The notes under the pieces were generated by a model. It did not search any database. It saw nothing but the letters and a program-made list of their open reading frames with translations, and had not been told where the DNA came from. Below, piece by piece: positions 1-8,284 of a stretch of DNA of 64,000 nt. Every line of letters begins with the position of its first letter. Within the stretch, counting starts at the first letter, position 1. Source of the DNA: Baekduia alba (GTDB taxonomy: Bacteria > Actinomycetota > Thermoleophilia > Solirubrobacterales > Solirubrobacteraceae); contig NZ_CP114013.1 in assembly GCF_028416635.1 (NCBI RefSeq), forward strand, positions 4,340,001 through 4,404,000, written 5' to 3'. A program made the translations under genes and the position numbers.

Positions 1-306
1 GATCGTCACGCGGTGGCGGCGGCGGTCGTCCGGATCGCGGTCGCGGCGGACGAGGCCGCGACCCTCCAGGTCGTCGAGCACCCCCACCAGGTCGCTCGGG
101 TCCTGACGCAGCCGCGTGCCGAGGTCGCGCTGCGACGACGGGCCGAAGTCCTCGAGCGCGGCCAGCGTGGCGACCTGGCCGAGGCGCAGGTCGCCCTGGG
201 CCGTCGCGGCGACCGAGCCGGCGCGGGCCGCGCGACCCAGGAGCGACAGCACGTAGCTGGGCAGCGCGAGCAGCCGCGGAGGCAGGAGCAGATCGTCGTC
301 GGCCAT
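1..306 (-). CDS. MarR-family transcriptional regulator, cut by the window edge
   Basis: The reading frame from ATG at 306 runs to base 1 without a stop, so only the first 102 codons are visible. The protein has the winged-helix layout of MarR regulators: a helical N-terminus, a recognition region near residues 50-75 (QRDLGTRLRQDPSDLVGVLD) and a wing with the typical basic DPDDRRRHRVTI strand near residues 90-102. MarR proteins are dimeric DNA-binding repressors that respond to small aromatic ligands or oxidants. It is divergent from the DUF1579 gene, with 48 bases between the two starts, so it probably controls that neighbour and itself. The ligand is unknown. Confidence 0.85.
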   Translation of the reverse strand, partial: MADDDLLLPPRLLALPSYVLSLLGRAARAGSVAATAQGDLRLGQVATLAALEDFGPSSQRDLGTRLRQDPSDLVGVLDDLEGRGLVRRDRDPDDRRRHRVTI

Positions 307-330
307 GGGACCACCCTACCCTAGGTGGAC

Positions 331-341
331 CCAATCGTTGG
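331..341. promoter_or_regulatory. Small palindrome between the divergent MarR and DUF1579 genes
   Basis: CCAA-TCG-TTGG is a perfect interrupted palindrome in the 48-base divergent gap. This is a plausible place for autoregulation by the MarR protein, but the arms are only 4 bases, so it may be chance. Confidence 0.3.
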
Positions 342-354
342 TATCGTCCCACGA

Positions 355-876
355 ATGACCCTCTCCTCCCTCGCCGGCGCCTGGGCCGGCACCGAGACGC
401 TCTCAGACTCCCCCTGGTCGCCCGGCGGCCTCGCCCACGGCCGCCACGCCTTCGCCCTCGGCCTCGACGGGAAGGTCCTGCTCCAGGACTACGTCGAAGA
501 GCGCGACGGCGCCGTCGCGCTCACCGGCCACGGCGTGCTCATGCACGACACCGAGACCGACGACGTCCTCTGGTTCTGGTTCGACTCGATCGGCTTCCCG
601 CCGCTGTCACCGTCGCGCGGGCGCTGGAACGGCGCGACGCTCACGCTGCACAAGGAGACGCCACGCGGCGTGCAGCGCGCGACGTTCTCCCTCGCCGGCG
701 ACCGGCTCGAGCACCGCATCGAGGTCCGGCTCGGCGACGCGACGGAGTTCGCGACGCTGGTGACCGCGACCTACGCGCGCGAGACGGACGCGCCGCCCGC
801 GCGCACGACGACCGCCGCCAGCGCGAGGCAGACCGCGCCGGCGCCCGCGAACGCCAGCTCGCTTCCCGCGTCGTAG
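355..876 (+). CDS. DUF1579-family protein
   Basis: A 173-residue soluble protein starting at ATG 355; an in-frame ATG lies 30 bases upstream, but 355 leaves the divergent gap free. The lipocalin-like pattern of alternating beta strands (GHGVLMHDTETDDVLWFWFDS near residues 58-78, then GRWNGATLTL and EHRIEVRLGD) matches the DUF1579/heme-binding-beta-barrel-like group, whose function is not established. The recognisable fold ends near TATYARET around residue 143. The remaining Ala/Pro/Thr-rich tail is encoded opposite the 3' end of the MFS gene, with 106 bases of tail-to-tail overlap. The gene is probably co-controlled with the divergent MarR gene. Confidence 0.75.
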   Translation: MTLSSLAGAWAGTETLSDSPWSPGGLAHGRHAFALGLDGKVLLQDYVEERDGAVALTGHGVLMHDTETDDVLWFWFDSIGFPPLSPSRGRWNGATLTLHKETPRGVQRATFSLAGDRLEHRIEVRLGDATEFATLVTATYARETDAPPARTTTAASARQTAPAPANASSLPAS

Positions 877-1928
877 AGCGCCAGCCAGCACACCGGCGCG
901 AGCGCGTTGCCGGCGAACTTGAAGGCGCCGATCACCGAGACGGCGCCGCCGCGGTTCGCCGGCGCCGCGCCGACCGTCAGGACGTTCAGGCCCGCCCACA
1001 GCAGCGCCGAGGCGACGCCGGTCGCCAGCCAGACCAGCCCGAGCCCCAGCGCGCCGCCCGTGAGGCCCAGCAGCGGCAGCAGGACCACGCACGCCAGCGC
1101 TCCGCAGACGGCGACGGCGACCGCGCCACGCCGGTCGGTCAGGTCGCCGGCGGGCCGCCCCGCGACGACGCCCGCCGCGCCGAACGCCGCCAGCAGCAGC
1201 CCGCGCGCGGTTGGCCCCAGGCCGAAGGCGTCGCCGGCGCGCAGCGCGACCACCACGCCGAGGCCGGTGATCGCGAAGAACGCCAGGAAGGCCGCGCCCG
1301 CGGTCCAGCGCGTGCGCGACGTGAGCGCGTCGCGCAGCCGCGGCCGGACCGCGGCGGCGCCGCCCGGCGTCGCGGCGCGCGCCTCGCCCGGCGGCGCCGA
1401 CTTCCACGCCAGCACCAGCGCCGCGAGCGCTGCGACGACGAACGCCAGCCGGTAGTCCAGCGCCCCCGCCAGCCCGCCGACGAGCGGCGCCCCGACCACG
1501 CCCGCCGTCTGCACCGCGGCGAACGTGCCCATCGCACGGCCGAGGTCGCGGTCCTCGGTCGCGTCGGCCAGCGCGGCCAGGACCAGCGGCGTCGTGAACG
1601 CGTTCGCCGCGCCCTGGACCGCACGCGCCACGAGGAACACCCCGAACCCGCCCGCCGCCGCCGCCCACAGCGAGGCCAGGGCGTACACGACGAACGCGAC
1701 CCGGGTCGCGCGCCGGCGCCCGAACCGCTCACCCAGCGTCCCGGACACCAGCTGCAGCACCGCGAACGGCACGAGGTAGGACGTCAGCGCCAGCGACGCC
1801 GTCGACGAGGACACGTCGAACGCGTCGCGCAGCTCCGGGATCAGCACCGTGACCATGCCGCCGCCGAACGGCCCGATGAAGCCGCCGGCGTACAGCGCCG
1901 CGCGCGTGGCGCGGCTCTCGCCGCTCAC
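771..1928 (-). CDS. MFS transporter
   Basis: A 385-residue integral membrane protein with about 12 hydrophobic segments. It has the MFS loop 2-3 signature GERFGRRRATR near residues 66-76 and a second-half counterpart AGRPAGDLTDRRG. It probably exports a small molecule by proton antiport; the substrate cannot be read from sequence. The start is GTG 1928, overlapping the stop of the upstream oxidoreductase as GTGA, which suggests translational coupling. A longer open frame runs further upstream but only antisense to codon structure, so it was rejected. The 3' end overlaps the convergent DUF1579 gene by 106 bases. Confidence 0.9.
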   Translation of the reverse strand: MSGESRATRAALYAGGFIGPFGGGMVTVLIPELRDAFDVSSSTASLALTSYLVPFAVLQLVSGTLGERFGRRRATRVAFVVYALASLWAAAAGGFGVFLVARAVQGAANAFTTPLVLAALADATEDRDLGRAMGTFAAVQTAGVVGAPLVGGLAGALDYRLAFVVAALAALVLAWKSAPPGEARAATPGGAAAVRPRLRDALTSRTRWTAGAAFLAFFAITGLGVVVALRAGDAFGLGPTARGLLLAAFGAAGVVAGRPAGDLTDRRGAVAVAVCGALACVVLLPLLGLTGGALGLGLVWLATGVASALLWAGLNVLTVGAAPANRGGAVSVIGAFKFAGNALAPVCWLALYDAGSELAFAGAGAVCLALAAVVVRAGGASVSRA

Positions 1929-2998
1929 GCGACCGCGACCACCACGCCACGGCGCGAGCTCTCGCGCGCGGCCTCCAGCAGCTCCAGCACCCCGGTCGCC
2001 TGAGCGGCCGTCACCGGCGGCGGCGCGCCGTCGCGGATCGCCGCGGCCACGCCCGCGTAGAACCCGTCCCAGCGCCCGCGCTCCAGCGCCACCGGCGCGG
2101 CGCTTCCCGACCCGTCGTGGAACCACGCGCCGCCGACCGCCGCGACGTCGCGCACGCCGAAGCCCGGATCCGTCGGCCGCACACCGGCCCGCAGTTGCGC
2201 CTCCTGCTGGTCCAGGCCCCAGGACACGAACGCGCCGCGCTCGCCCAGGACGCGGAACCGCGGCGGCCCATCGGCCGCGTGCACGCCCGCCCACAGGTGC
2301 GAGCGAACACCACCAACATGCTCCAGCGCGACGAAGACGTCGTCCTCGACCACCGCGCCCGGGCGCCGCACGTCGAGCTCGGCGTACACCGTCGTCACCG
2401 GCCCGAGCAGCTGGACCGCCTGATCCGCCAGGTGCGACCCCAAGTCCAACAACAACCCGCCGCCGTCGGCCGGGTCGCCCGCCTCGCGCCAGACGCCCTC
2501 GCGGATCGCCGGGCGCCAGCGGTCGAAGCGCGACTCGACGCGCAGCACGCGCCCCAGCCGGCCCGCCGCGAGCTCGCGTCCGAGCGTGAGCTGGTCGTCG
2601 TCCCAGCGCCGGTTGTGGAAGACGCTCAGCACGACGCCGCGCGCGTCCGCGGCCGCTCCCAGCGCGCGCGCCTCGTCGGCTCGGACCGCCAGCGGCTTGT
2701 CGACGACGACGTGCTTGCCGGCGGCGATCGCCTCGCACGCGAGCGGCACGTGGAAGCGGTTGGGCGAGGCGACGACCACGAGGTCGACGTCATCGAGCGC
2801 GTCGGCCAGCGCGTCGACCGCGACCGCCTCCGGATGGTCGTCGCGCAGTCGCGCGCGGCGGTCCGCGGAGCGCGTCACGACGGCCCGCAGCGCGAGCCCG
2901 TCGGTCGCCGCGATCAGCGGCGCGTGGAACGTCGAGCCCGCGAGTCCGTACCCGGCCAGCGCGACGCGCAGCGGCCCGTTCTGCCCGGAAGATGCCAT
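1925..2998 (-). CDS. Gfo/Idh/MocA-family oxidoreductase
   Basis: 357 residues. An N-terminal NAD(P)-binding Rossmann domain (VALAGYGLAGSTFHAPLI near residues 12-29, close to the family GxGxxG) is followed by DKPLAV near residue 100, the conserved EKP-type motif of Gfo/Idh/MocA dehydrogenases, and a C-terminal alpha/beta domain. Members oxidise or reduce sugars, inositols and related compounds. It forms a two-gene operon with the downstream MFS transporter through a 4-base overlap, suggesting uptake or export and conversion of the same compound. The substrate is unknown. Confidence 0.9.
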   Translation of the reverse strand: MASSGQNGPLRVALAGYGLAGSTFHAPLIAATDGLALRAVVTRSADRRARLRDDHPEAVAVDALADALDDVDLVVVASPNRFHVPLACEAIAAGKHVVVDKPLAVRADEARALGAAADARGVVLSVFHNRRWDDDQLTLGRELAAGRLGRVLRVESRFDRWRPAIREGVWREAGDPADGGGLLLDLGSHLADQAVQLLGPVTTVYAELDVRRPGAVVEDDVFVALEHVGGVRSHLWAGVHAADGPPRFRVLGERGAFVSWGLDQQEAQLRAGVRPTDPGFGVRDVAAVGGAWFHDGSGSAAPVALERGRWDGFYAGVAAAIRDGAPPPVTAAQATGVLELLEAARESSRRGVVVAVA

Positions 2999-2999
2999 G

Positions 3000-3425
3000 A
3001 ACGGCCACGCTAGCGGGGACCAACTAAGGGGTGCCTGGCGCTTGGAGTCGGGAAGAGGTAAGGGGTCCCCTCAGCGGAGTAAGGGGTCGAGGCGCGCAGG
3101 TCGCACCGTCCGCCCGATGTGGCGGACGCGACTCAGCAGCAAGATGCTGTCCATGCTCCTCCTCCTCAACCAGCCTCTCGCCGCGGTCCGCGACGAGGAC
3201 GCCATGCGCGCTGGCCAGCGGAGTCGACCCCTGCCGCGCATCCCTCAGCGTGCGGCCCTCCTCGGTCGACTCCGCGGCCGGCGCGATGCGCGTCGCTTCC
3301 GCGCAGCCCACGTCTAGCCCGGAGCGCTCCCCACGCTCCCTCTCCCCCGCCCTGTCCCCGACCCTTTGGCCCCTCAGACGGTCGACCTGACCGCTCGTCG
3401 CCGGTTGCGCGACAATCCCCCGGGC
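3000..3425. other. Gene-free stretch with three TAAGGGGT direct repeats
   Basis: No convincing gene is seen. The octamer TAAGGGGT occurs at 3025-3032, 3059-3066 and 3080-3087, with starts 34 and 21 bases apart, in the 90 bases upstream of the oxidoreductase start; the first is followed by GCCTGGCGC. They could be binding sites for a regulator of the oxidoreductase/MFS operon or copies of a dispersed intergenic motif. A small plus-strand frame (3117-3317, beginning MWRTRLSSKMLSMLLLLNQP) is open but then turns into an Arg-rich shadow-like sequence, so I do not call it. Confidence 0.4.
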
Positions 3426-6400
3426 ATGCCCGCCCGCGTGACCAGCGACGCCTTCATCGGGCGCCGCGTGGAGCTCGCTCAGCTCGACGCGGCGCTCACG
3501 AACGCCACGGCCGGATCGGCCGGCCTCGTCTTCGTCGCCGGCGAGTCCGGGATCGGCAAGAGCCGCCTCACCGATCACTTCAGCGAGCGCGCCAAGGCCG
3601 GCGGCGCGCGCGTCCTCTGGGGCGACTGCATCGACCTCGGCGACAGCGAGCTGCCCTATGCGCCGCTGGTCTCCGCCCTCCGCTCGCTCGTCCGCCAGGG
3701 CCATCCCGTCTTCGACGCGCTCGGCACGCAGCGCAGCGAGCTCGCCCGGCTACTGCCCGAGCTGGGCACGCCCGGCGACCTGATCGTCGAGCCGTACGCC
3801 GGCTCCGCCCAGGGCCGCCTGTTCGAGCTGCTGCTCGTCCTCTTCGAGAAGTTGTCGGAGGAGTCGACGGTCCTGCTGGTCATCGACGACCTGCACTGGG
3901 CCGACCGCTCCACGCGCGACTTCCTCGCCTTCCTGGCGCGCAACATCTGCCGCCAGCGGTTGTTGGTGGTGTCGACCTTCCGGATCGACGAGTTGCACCG
4001 GCGCCATCCGCTGCGCCCGTTCCTGGCCGAGATCGAGCGCACCGAGCGCGCCTCGCGCGTGCCCGTCGAGCGCTTCACGCCGGACGAGATCGAGGAGCAG
4101 GTCGCGGCGATCCTCGGGTCCAAGCCCGACGACGACCTGCTCGACCGCGTTTGGGCGCGGAGCGAGGGCAACCCGCTCTTCGCCGAGGAGATCCTGGCCG
4201 CCGAGCGCGAAGGCGACGGCACGCTGCCGGAGTCGCTGCGCGACGCGCTGATGCTGCGCGTCGAGGCGCTGGGCGACGTCACGCAGGAGGCGCTGCGCTG
4301 GGTCTCCGCCGCGCAGCGCATCGAGCACGACGTCCTCGAAGAGGCGAGCGGCCTGGATCCGCGCGAGCTGCGCGACGCGCTGCGCGAGGCGGTCGCCCAC
4401 CACGTGCTCGCCTCGCAGTTCGACGGGCGCATCGCCTTCCGGCACGCGCTGTTGCGCGAGGCGGTCTACGACGACCTGCTGCCCGGCGAGCACGGCGAGC
4501 TGCACCTGCGCCTCGCGACCGTCCTCGAGGACCGGCTGAGCGGCACGCCGTCGGTGGGCCTGGACCGAGCCGCCGAGATCGCCCACCACTTCGACGCCGC
4601 CGGCGACCGGCCCGCGGCGCTGCGCACCGCGGTCCGCGCCGCGTACACCGCCGAGTGCGTCCACGCCGAGGGCGAGGCCGCGGTCTTCTACGAGCGTGCG
4701 CTGGTCCTGTGGGATCGCGTCGAGGCTCCCGAAGCGCTCGCCGGCTACGACCACGTCGAGCTCCTCGCGCGCGCGGCGAGCGCGCACCAATTCGACTACT
4801 CGCGCTGCATCCACCTGCTCAAGCACGCCCTGAACGAGCTCGATCAGGAGGCCGAGCCCGGCCGCGCCGCGCTCCTGCTCGAGCGCCTCGGCAAGGCGCG
4901 CTGGAACAGCGGCAAGGGCCAGATCGCGCTCGAGGCGTGGGACGCGGCGCTCGCGCTGCTGCCCGCCCAGCCGCCGAGCGAGGAGCGCGCCCAGCTGCTG
5001 GCCGCCAAGGCGTCCGGCCTGATGCTGTGGGGCCGCTACTCCGACGCGCTGGCGATGGCCGACGAGGCGCTCGAGGTCGCCGACGCGGTCGGCTCCCGCC
5101 GGGTCCGCACGCACGCCCTGAACACCAAGGGCGTGTGCCTGCGCGGCGGCGGCGAGACGTCGCGCGGCTTCGCGACGATCCGCGAGGCGATGGCGATGGC
5201 GCGCGCCGACGCCAACGTCGACCAGCTCCTGCGCGCGTACCTCAACCTCTCCGACGCGCTGCACCTCACGGGCGACACGCACGCCGCCCGCAAGCTCCTG
5301 ATCGAGGGCCGCCGCGAGGTTCGCGAGCTGGGCCGCCACGCCAAGTGGCTGGCGATCCAGCAGGCCGAGATCGCCTACGACCTGGGCTTCTGGGACGAGG
5401 CCGACGAGCTCGTCCCGCTCGAGCTCGGGCGCGGGACGCAGGGCACGACCCGCGTCTTCTACGAGCTGACACGCGCGAGCCTGTCGCTCGGCCGCGGCGA
5501 CAACGCCGACGCGCGCGAGCGCCTGGTGGTCGCGCGCGACCTCGTCGCGCGGTCCTACGAGCCGCAGTGGCACGCGCCGATCACGGCGATGCTCGCGGGC
5601 CTGGAGCGGCGCGAGCGCAACATCGGCGCGGCGCGCGCCGCGATCCGCACGGGCCTGGAGCGGCTGACCGACACCGAGGCGCTGGCCGACGGCGCGCGCC
5701 TGGCCCGGATCTACTCCTCGGCCGCCGGCGTCGAGGCCGACGCCGCCCAGCAGGCGCGCGACCTCGGCCGGCCCGAGGACGAGGCGGCCGCGATCGCCGC
5801 CGCCGCCGACTACGCGGACAAGACGCGCGAGGCCGCGTCGCGCCCGTTCGCGGCGGCGATGCCCGAGGCCGCCGCCATGGTCCTGGTCGCGGACGCCGAG
5901 GCGATGGCCGCGACCGGCACGCCCGACCCGGAGCTGTGGGCACGCGCTGCTGACGCGTGGGCCGCGATCGATCGGCCATTCCGGGTTGCGCGCGTGCGCT
6001 GGCGCGAGGCGGACGCCGCGCTGATGGCCGGCGACCGCGCGCGGGCCGAGGCCGCGGGCAGCGATGCGCTGGCGCTCGCGCAGCGCCTCGGCGCCGCCTG
6101 GGTCGTCGAGGAGCTGACGAGCCTGGCCCGCCGCGGCCGGCTGCGCTTCCAGAAGCCGCCGAAGGTGGTGCCGTCGGTCACCGCCACCGCCACCGCGGCC
6201 GCGGCCGCCGCGAGCCACGCCCTGCCCCTCGACCCGGCGGCCGAGCTCGGCCTGACCCGCCGCGAGCGCGACGTCCTCGCGCTCGTCGCCCAGGGCCGCA
6301 CCAACCGCCAGATCGGCGAGGAGCTGTTCATGGCCGAGAAGACCGCCTCTGTGCACGTCTCGCGCATCCTCGCGAAGCTCGACGTGCGCAGCCGCACCGA

Positions 6401-6470
6401 GGCAGCCGCGGTCGCTCACCGCCTCGGCATCGAGGGCAGCGACGACGACACGCCGATTGCCGTGGCCTAG
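3426..6470 (+). CDS. Large ATP-binding LuxR-type regulator (LAL family)
   Basis: 1014 residues with the architecture of LAL/MalT-like regulators. An N-terminal STAND-type ATPase module has Walker A GESGIGKS at residues 39-46 and Walker B LLVIDDLHWAD near 149-159. A long Ala/Leu/Arg-rich TPR-like helical middle follows, then a GerE/LuxR helix-turn-helix at about residues 940-1005 (LTRRERDVLALVAQGRTNRQ). Such proteins multimerise on ligand and ATP binding and activate nearby operons. The first gene downstream is a dehydrogenase 38 bases away on the same strand. Start ATG 3426 was chosen because the IGRR-x-E motif follows directly. Confidence 0.93.
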   Translation: MPARVTSDAFIGRRVELAQLDAALTNATAGSAGLVFVAGESGIGKSRLTDHFSERAKAGGARVLWGDCIDLGDSELPYAPLVSALRSLVRQGHPVFDALGTQRSELARLLPELGTPGDLIVEPYAGSAQGRLFELLLVLFEKLSEESTVLLVIDDLHWADRSTRDFLAFLARNICRQRLLVVSTFRIDELHRRHPLRPFLAEIERTERASRVPVERFTPDEIEEQVAAILGSKPDDDLLDRVWARSEGNPLFAEEILAAEREGDGTLPESLRDALMLRVEALGDVTQEALRWVSAAQRIEHDVLEEASGLDPRELRDALREAVAHHVLASQFDGRIAFRHALLREAVYDDLLPGEHGELHLRLATVLEDRLSGTPSVGLDRAAEIAHHFDAAGDRPAALRTAVRAAYTAECVHAEGEAAVFYERALVLWDRVEAPEALAGYDHVELLARAASAHQFDYSRCIHLLKHALNELDQEAEPGRAALLLERLGKARWNSGKGQIALEAWDAALALLPAQPPSEERAQLLAAKASGLMLWGRYSDALAMADEALEVADAVGSRRVRTHALNTKGVCLRGGGETSRGFATIREAMAMARADANVDQLLRAYLNLSDALHLTGDTHAARKLLIEGRREVRELGRHAKWLAIQQAEIAYDLGFWDEADELVPLELGRGTQGTTRVFYELTRASLSLGRGDNADARERLVVARDLVARSYEPQWHAPITAMLAGLERRERNIGAARAAIRTGLERLTDTEALADGARLARIYSSAAGVEADAAQQARDLGRPEDEAAAIAAAADYADKTREAASRPFAAAMPEAAAMVLVADAEAMAATGTPDPELWARAADAWAAIDRPFRVARVRWREADAALMAGDRARAEAAGSDALALAQRLGAAWVVEELTSLARRGRLRFQKPPKVVPSVTATATAAAAAASHALPLDPAAELGLTRRERDVLALVAQGRTNRQIGEELFMAEKTASVHVSRILAKLDVRSRTEAAAVAHRLGIEGSDDDTPIAVA

Positions 6471-6472
6471 GC

Positions 6473-6495
6473 CGCGTACGCGTACGCGCACGCGC
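6473..6495. repeat. Alternating purine-pyrimidine tract with a 16-bp palindrome
   Basis: The 23 bases between the regulator stop and the dehydrogenase start alternate pyrimidine and purine throughout. The first 16 (6473-6488, CGCGTACGCGTACGCG) form a perfect palindrome. Such CG/TA alternation can adopt left-handed Z-DNA or a cruciform, and could also act as a terminator or operator. Confidence 0.6.
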
Positions 6496-6508
6496 TAGGT
6501 TCGCCGCC

Positions 6509-7408
6509 ATGACCACCATCGGCTTCCTCGGACTCGGCATCATGGGCTCGCGCATGGCCGCGAACCTCCAGCGCAACGACCTCGCGGTCTCCGCGTGGAC
6601 GCACAGCGTCGGCAAGGCCGAGGCGTGGGCGGCGCAGCACGAAGGAGCCACTGCGGCCGCGACGCCCGCGGAGGCGGCGGCCAACGCCGACATCGTCATC
6701 TCGATGGTCGTCGACGGCGCCCAGGTCCGGTCGATCCTGCTCGACGGCGACGACGCCGCCGCGTCCGGCGCGCGCCCCGGGACGCTGTTCGTCGACATGT
6801 CGACGATCGCCCCCGCCGACGCCCGCGCGATCGGCGCAGAGCTCGCCGCCCGCGGCCACCGCTTCGTCGACGCGCCGGTCACCGGCTCGTCGCCCCGTGC
6901 CGAGGACGGCACGCTGACGATCATGGCCGGCGGCGAGGACGACGACATCGCCCGCGCGCAGCCCGCGTTCGCGGCGATGGGCGAGACGATCGTGCACGTC
7001 GGCGCGCTCGGCCACGCGCAGACCATCAAGCTCATCAACAACGCGGTCTCCGCCGCCAACGCCGCGACGCTCGCCCAGGCGCTGGTCATGGGCGCCGGCA
7101 CCGGCGTGGATCTCGAGGCGCTGACCAAGATCCTGGCCGCCGGGTCGGGCAACTCGACGATGGTCGGACTCAAAGCGGCACCGATGCGTCAGCACGCTTA
7201 CGCGACGTTGTTCAAGACCGATCACATGCTCAAGGACGTGCGCCTCTGCCTGGAGGAGGCGCAAGCCGCCGGCGTGCCCTTTCCCGCTGCAAGCGCCGCG
7301 CGCGACGCGCTGGTCGGGGCGGTCGGCCGGGGGTACGGCGACGCCGACTTCGCGGCCATCGTGGAGTGCTTCGAGGGCCTGGCCGGTCTGCGCATCGGGG
7401 ACGTTTGA
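6509..7408 (+). CDS. NAD(P)-dependent beta-hydroxyacid dehydrogenase (3-hydroxyisobutyrate dehydrogenase-like)
   Basis: 299 residues. The N-terminal Rossmann motif is GFLGLGIMGSRMAANL (residues 5-20). The family substrate-binding signature appears as DAPVTGSSPRAEDGTL near residue 128, and the catalytic Lys is in KLINNAVSAAN near residue 173. These enzymes oxidise 3-hydroxy acids (3-hydroxyisobutyrate, tartronate semialdehyde, 6-phosphogluconate relatives) or reduce succinic-type semialdehydes. DAPVTGSSP differs from the canonical DAPVSGG, so the exact substrate is open. ATG 6509 gives the normal family length. Confidence 0.92.
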   Translation: MTTIGFLGLGIMGSRMAANLQRNDLAVSAWTHSVGKAEAWAAQHEGATAAATPAEAAANADIVISMVVDGAQVRSILLDGDDAAASGARPGTLFVDMSTIAPADARAIGAELAARGHRFVDAPVTGSSPRAEDGTLTIMAGGEDDDIARAQPAFAAMGETIVHVGALGHAQTIKLINNAVSAANAATLAQALVMGAGTGVDLEALTKILAAGSGNSTMVGLKAAPMRQHAYATLFKTDHMLKDVRLCLEEAQAAGVPFPAASAARDALVGAVGRGYGDADFAAIVECFEGLAGLRIGDV

Positions 7409-7413
7409 CCGCA

Positions 7414-7440
7414 CGTAGACGTTCAATTTGAGCGTCTACG
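7414..7440 (+). terminator. Hairpin after the dehydrogenase gene
   Basis: CGTAGACG (7414-7421) and CGTCTACG (7433-7440) form a perfect 8-bp stem with an 11-base AT-rich loop, five bases after the stop codon. There is no T-run, so it could instead be an operator of the downstream DUF1802 gene. Confidence 0.5.
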
Positions 7441-7624
7441 CGCCAACTATGTCCCGAAGGAAACGCGGATTTAGCAGGACGATTTTGGGATCTTCACATC
7501 CCATGCCACAATCGAGGTCCTTCCCGCGGCGTGCCACCGGGTACCGGTGAACACGCCACGCGCCGGGCCGCCTGTGTCCGGCGCGGCGGGATTTCTGTCG
7601 TCACCTACCTCTGAAACCCCCTCT

Positions 7625-8254
7625 ATGCCTATTGCGATCAAGGAATGGGCGGTCACTGTCCGCGCGCTCGCCGAAGGCGAGCAGCTCGTCACCCTCCGCA
7701 AGGGCGGCGTCGGCGAGCCGAGCCGGAACTTCAGCCTCGAGCACGACCGCTTCTTCCTGTACCCGACGTTCGACCACCAGCGCTACGACCTGGTGCGTGA
7801 CTCGCACCAGCCGGAGCTTCGCCGCGCCCTCGAAGAGGGCGTCTGGCCGGATGGTGAGCCGCCGCTCCATGCGCTGACGCGCGATGGCGGCATCGGCCAG
7901 CCCGACCGCGTGCGGATCCGCGCGTGGGCGGAGGTCACCGCCAGCTGGACCATCACCGACCCCCGGTCGGTGGGAGAGCTGTCCCCCTACTACGTGTGGA
8001 CGACCGACTACGCCGAGAAGCGCCTGGCGTGGAAGCGTCGCCACCCGCTGCATGTCGTCCTGCTGCGCACCTACCGCATCCCGCGGCCGGTGACGGTTCG
8101 TGTCAAGGACGAGTTCGGTGGCTGTCGCTCGTGGCTCGAGATCACGCGCGACCTGCCCTTCGAGGGCACCCCGGTGCTGTCGGACGACGAGTTCGACCGT
8201 GCCCGTGAGCAGATCTCCGAGATCTGCGACGCGCGTGTCCCCGCGCTGGTCTAG
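7625..8254 (+). CDS. DUF1802-family protein
   Basis: 209 residues, soluble. The pattern IKEWAVTVRALAEGEQLVTLRKGG at the N-terminus, then FFLYPTFDHQRYDLVRDSH near residue 50, is typical of DUF1802 proteins, whose role is unknown. They carry a conserved basic LRKGG loop and a conserved YPT[FY]xHQ segment, both present. The start ATG 7625 is preceded by about 215 bases without a gene, so it probably has its own promoter. No operon partner overlaps it; the DUF1152 gene follows 30 bases after its stop. Confidence 0.85.
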   Translation: MPIAIKEWAVTVRALAEGEQLVTLRKGGVGEPSRNFSLEHDRFFLYPTFDHQRYDLVRDSHQPELRRALEEGVWPDGEPPLHALTRDGGIGQPDRVRIRAWAEVTASWTITDPRSVGELSPYYVWTTDYAEKRLAWKRRHPLHVVLLRTYRIPRPVTVRVKDEFGGCRSWLEITRDLPFEGTPVLSDDEFDRAREQISEICDARVPALV

Positions 8255-8284
8255 AGGTCCTAGATCAACTTGCAGGACCCTGAG

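Noticed and set aside
1929-2738. Upstream extension of the MFS frame over the oxidoreductase gene
   Set aside because: The extension is out-of-frame with the oxidoreductase and low complexity; MFS homology begins at GTG 1928.
3750-6491. A 913-codon minus-strand frame opposite the LAL regulator
   Set aside because: Arg/Ala/Leu/Gly-rich translation with no domain, fully antisense to a well-supported gene; a typical high-GC shadow.
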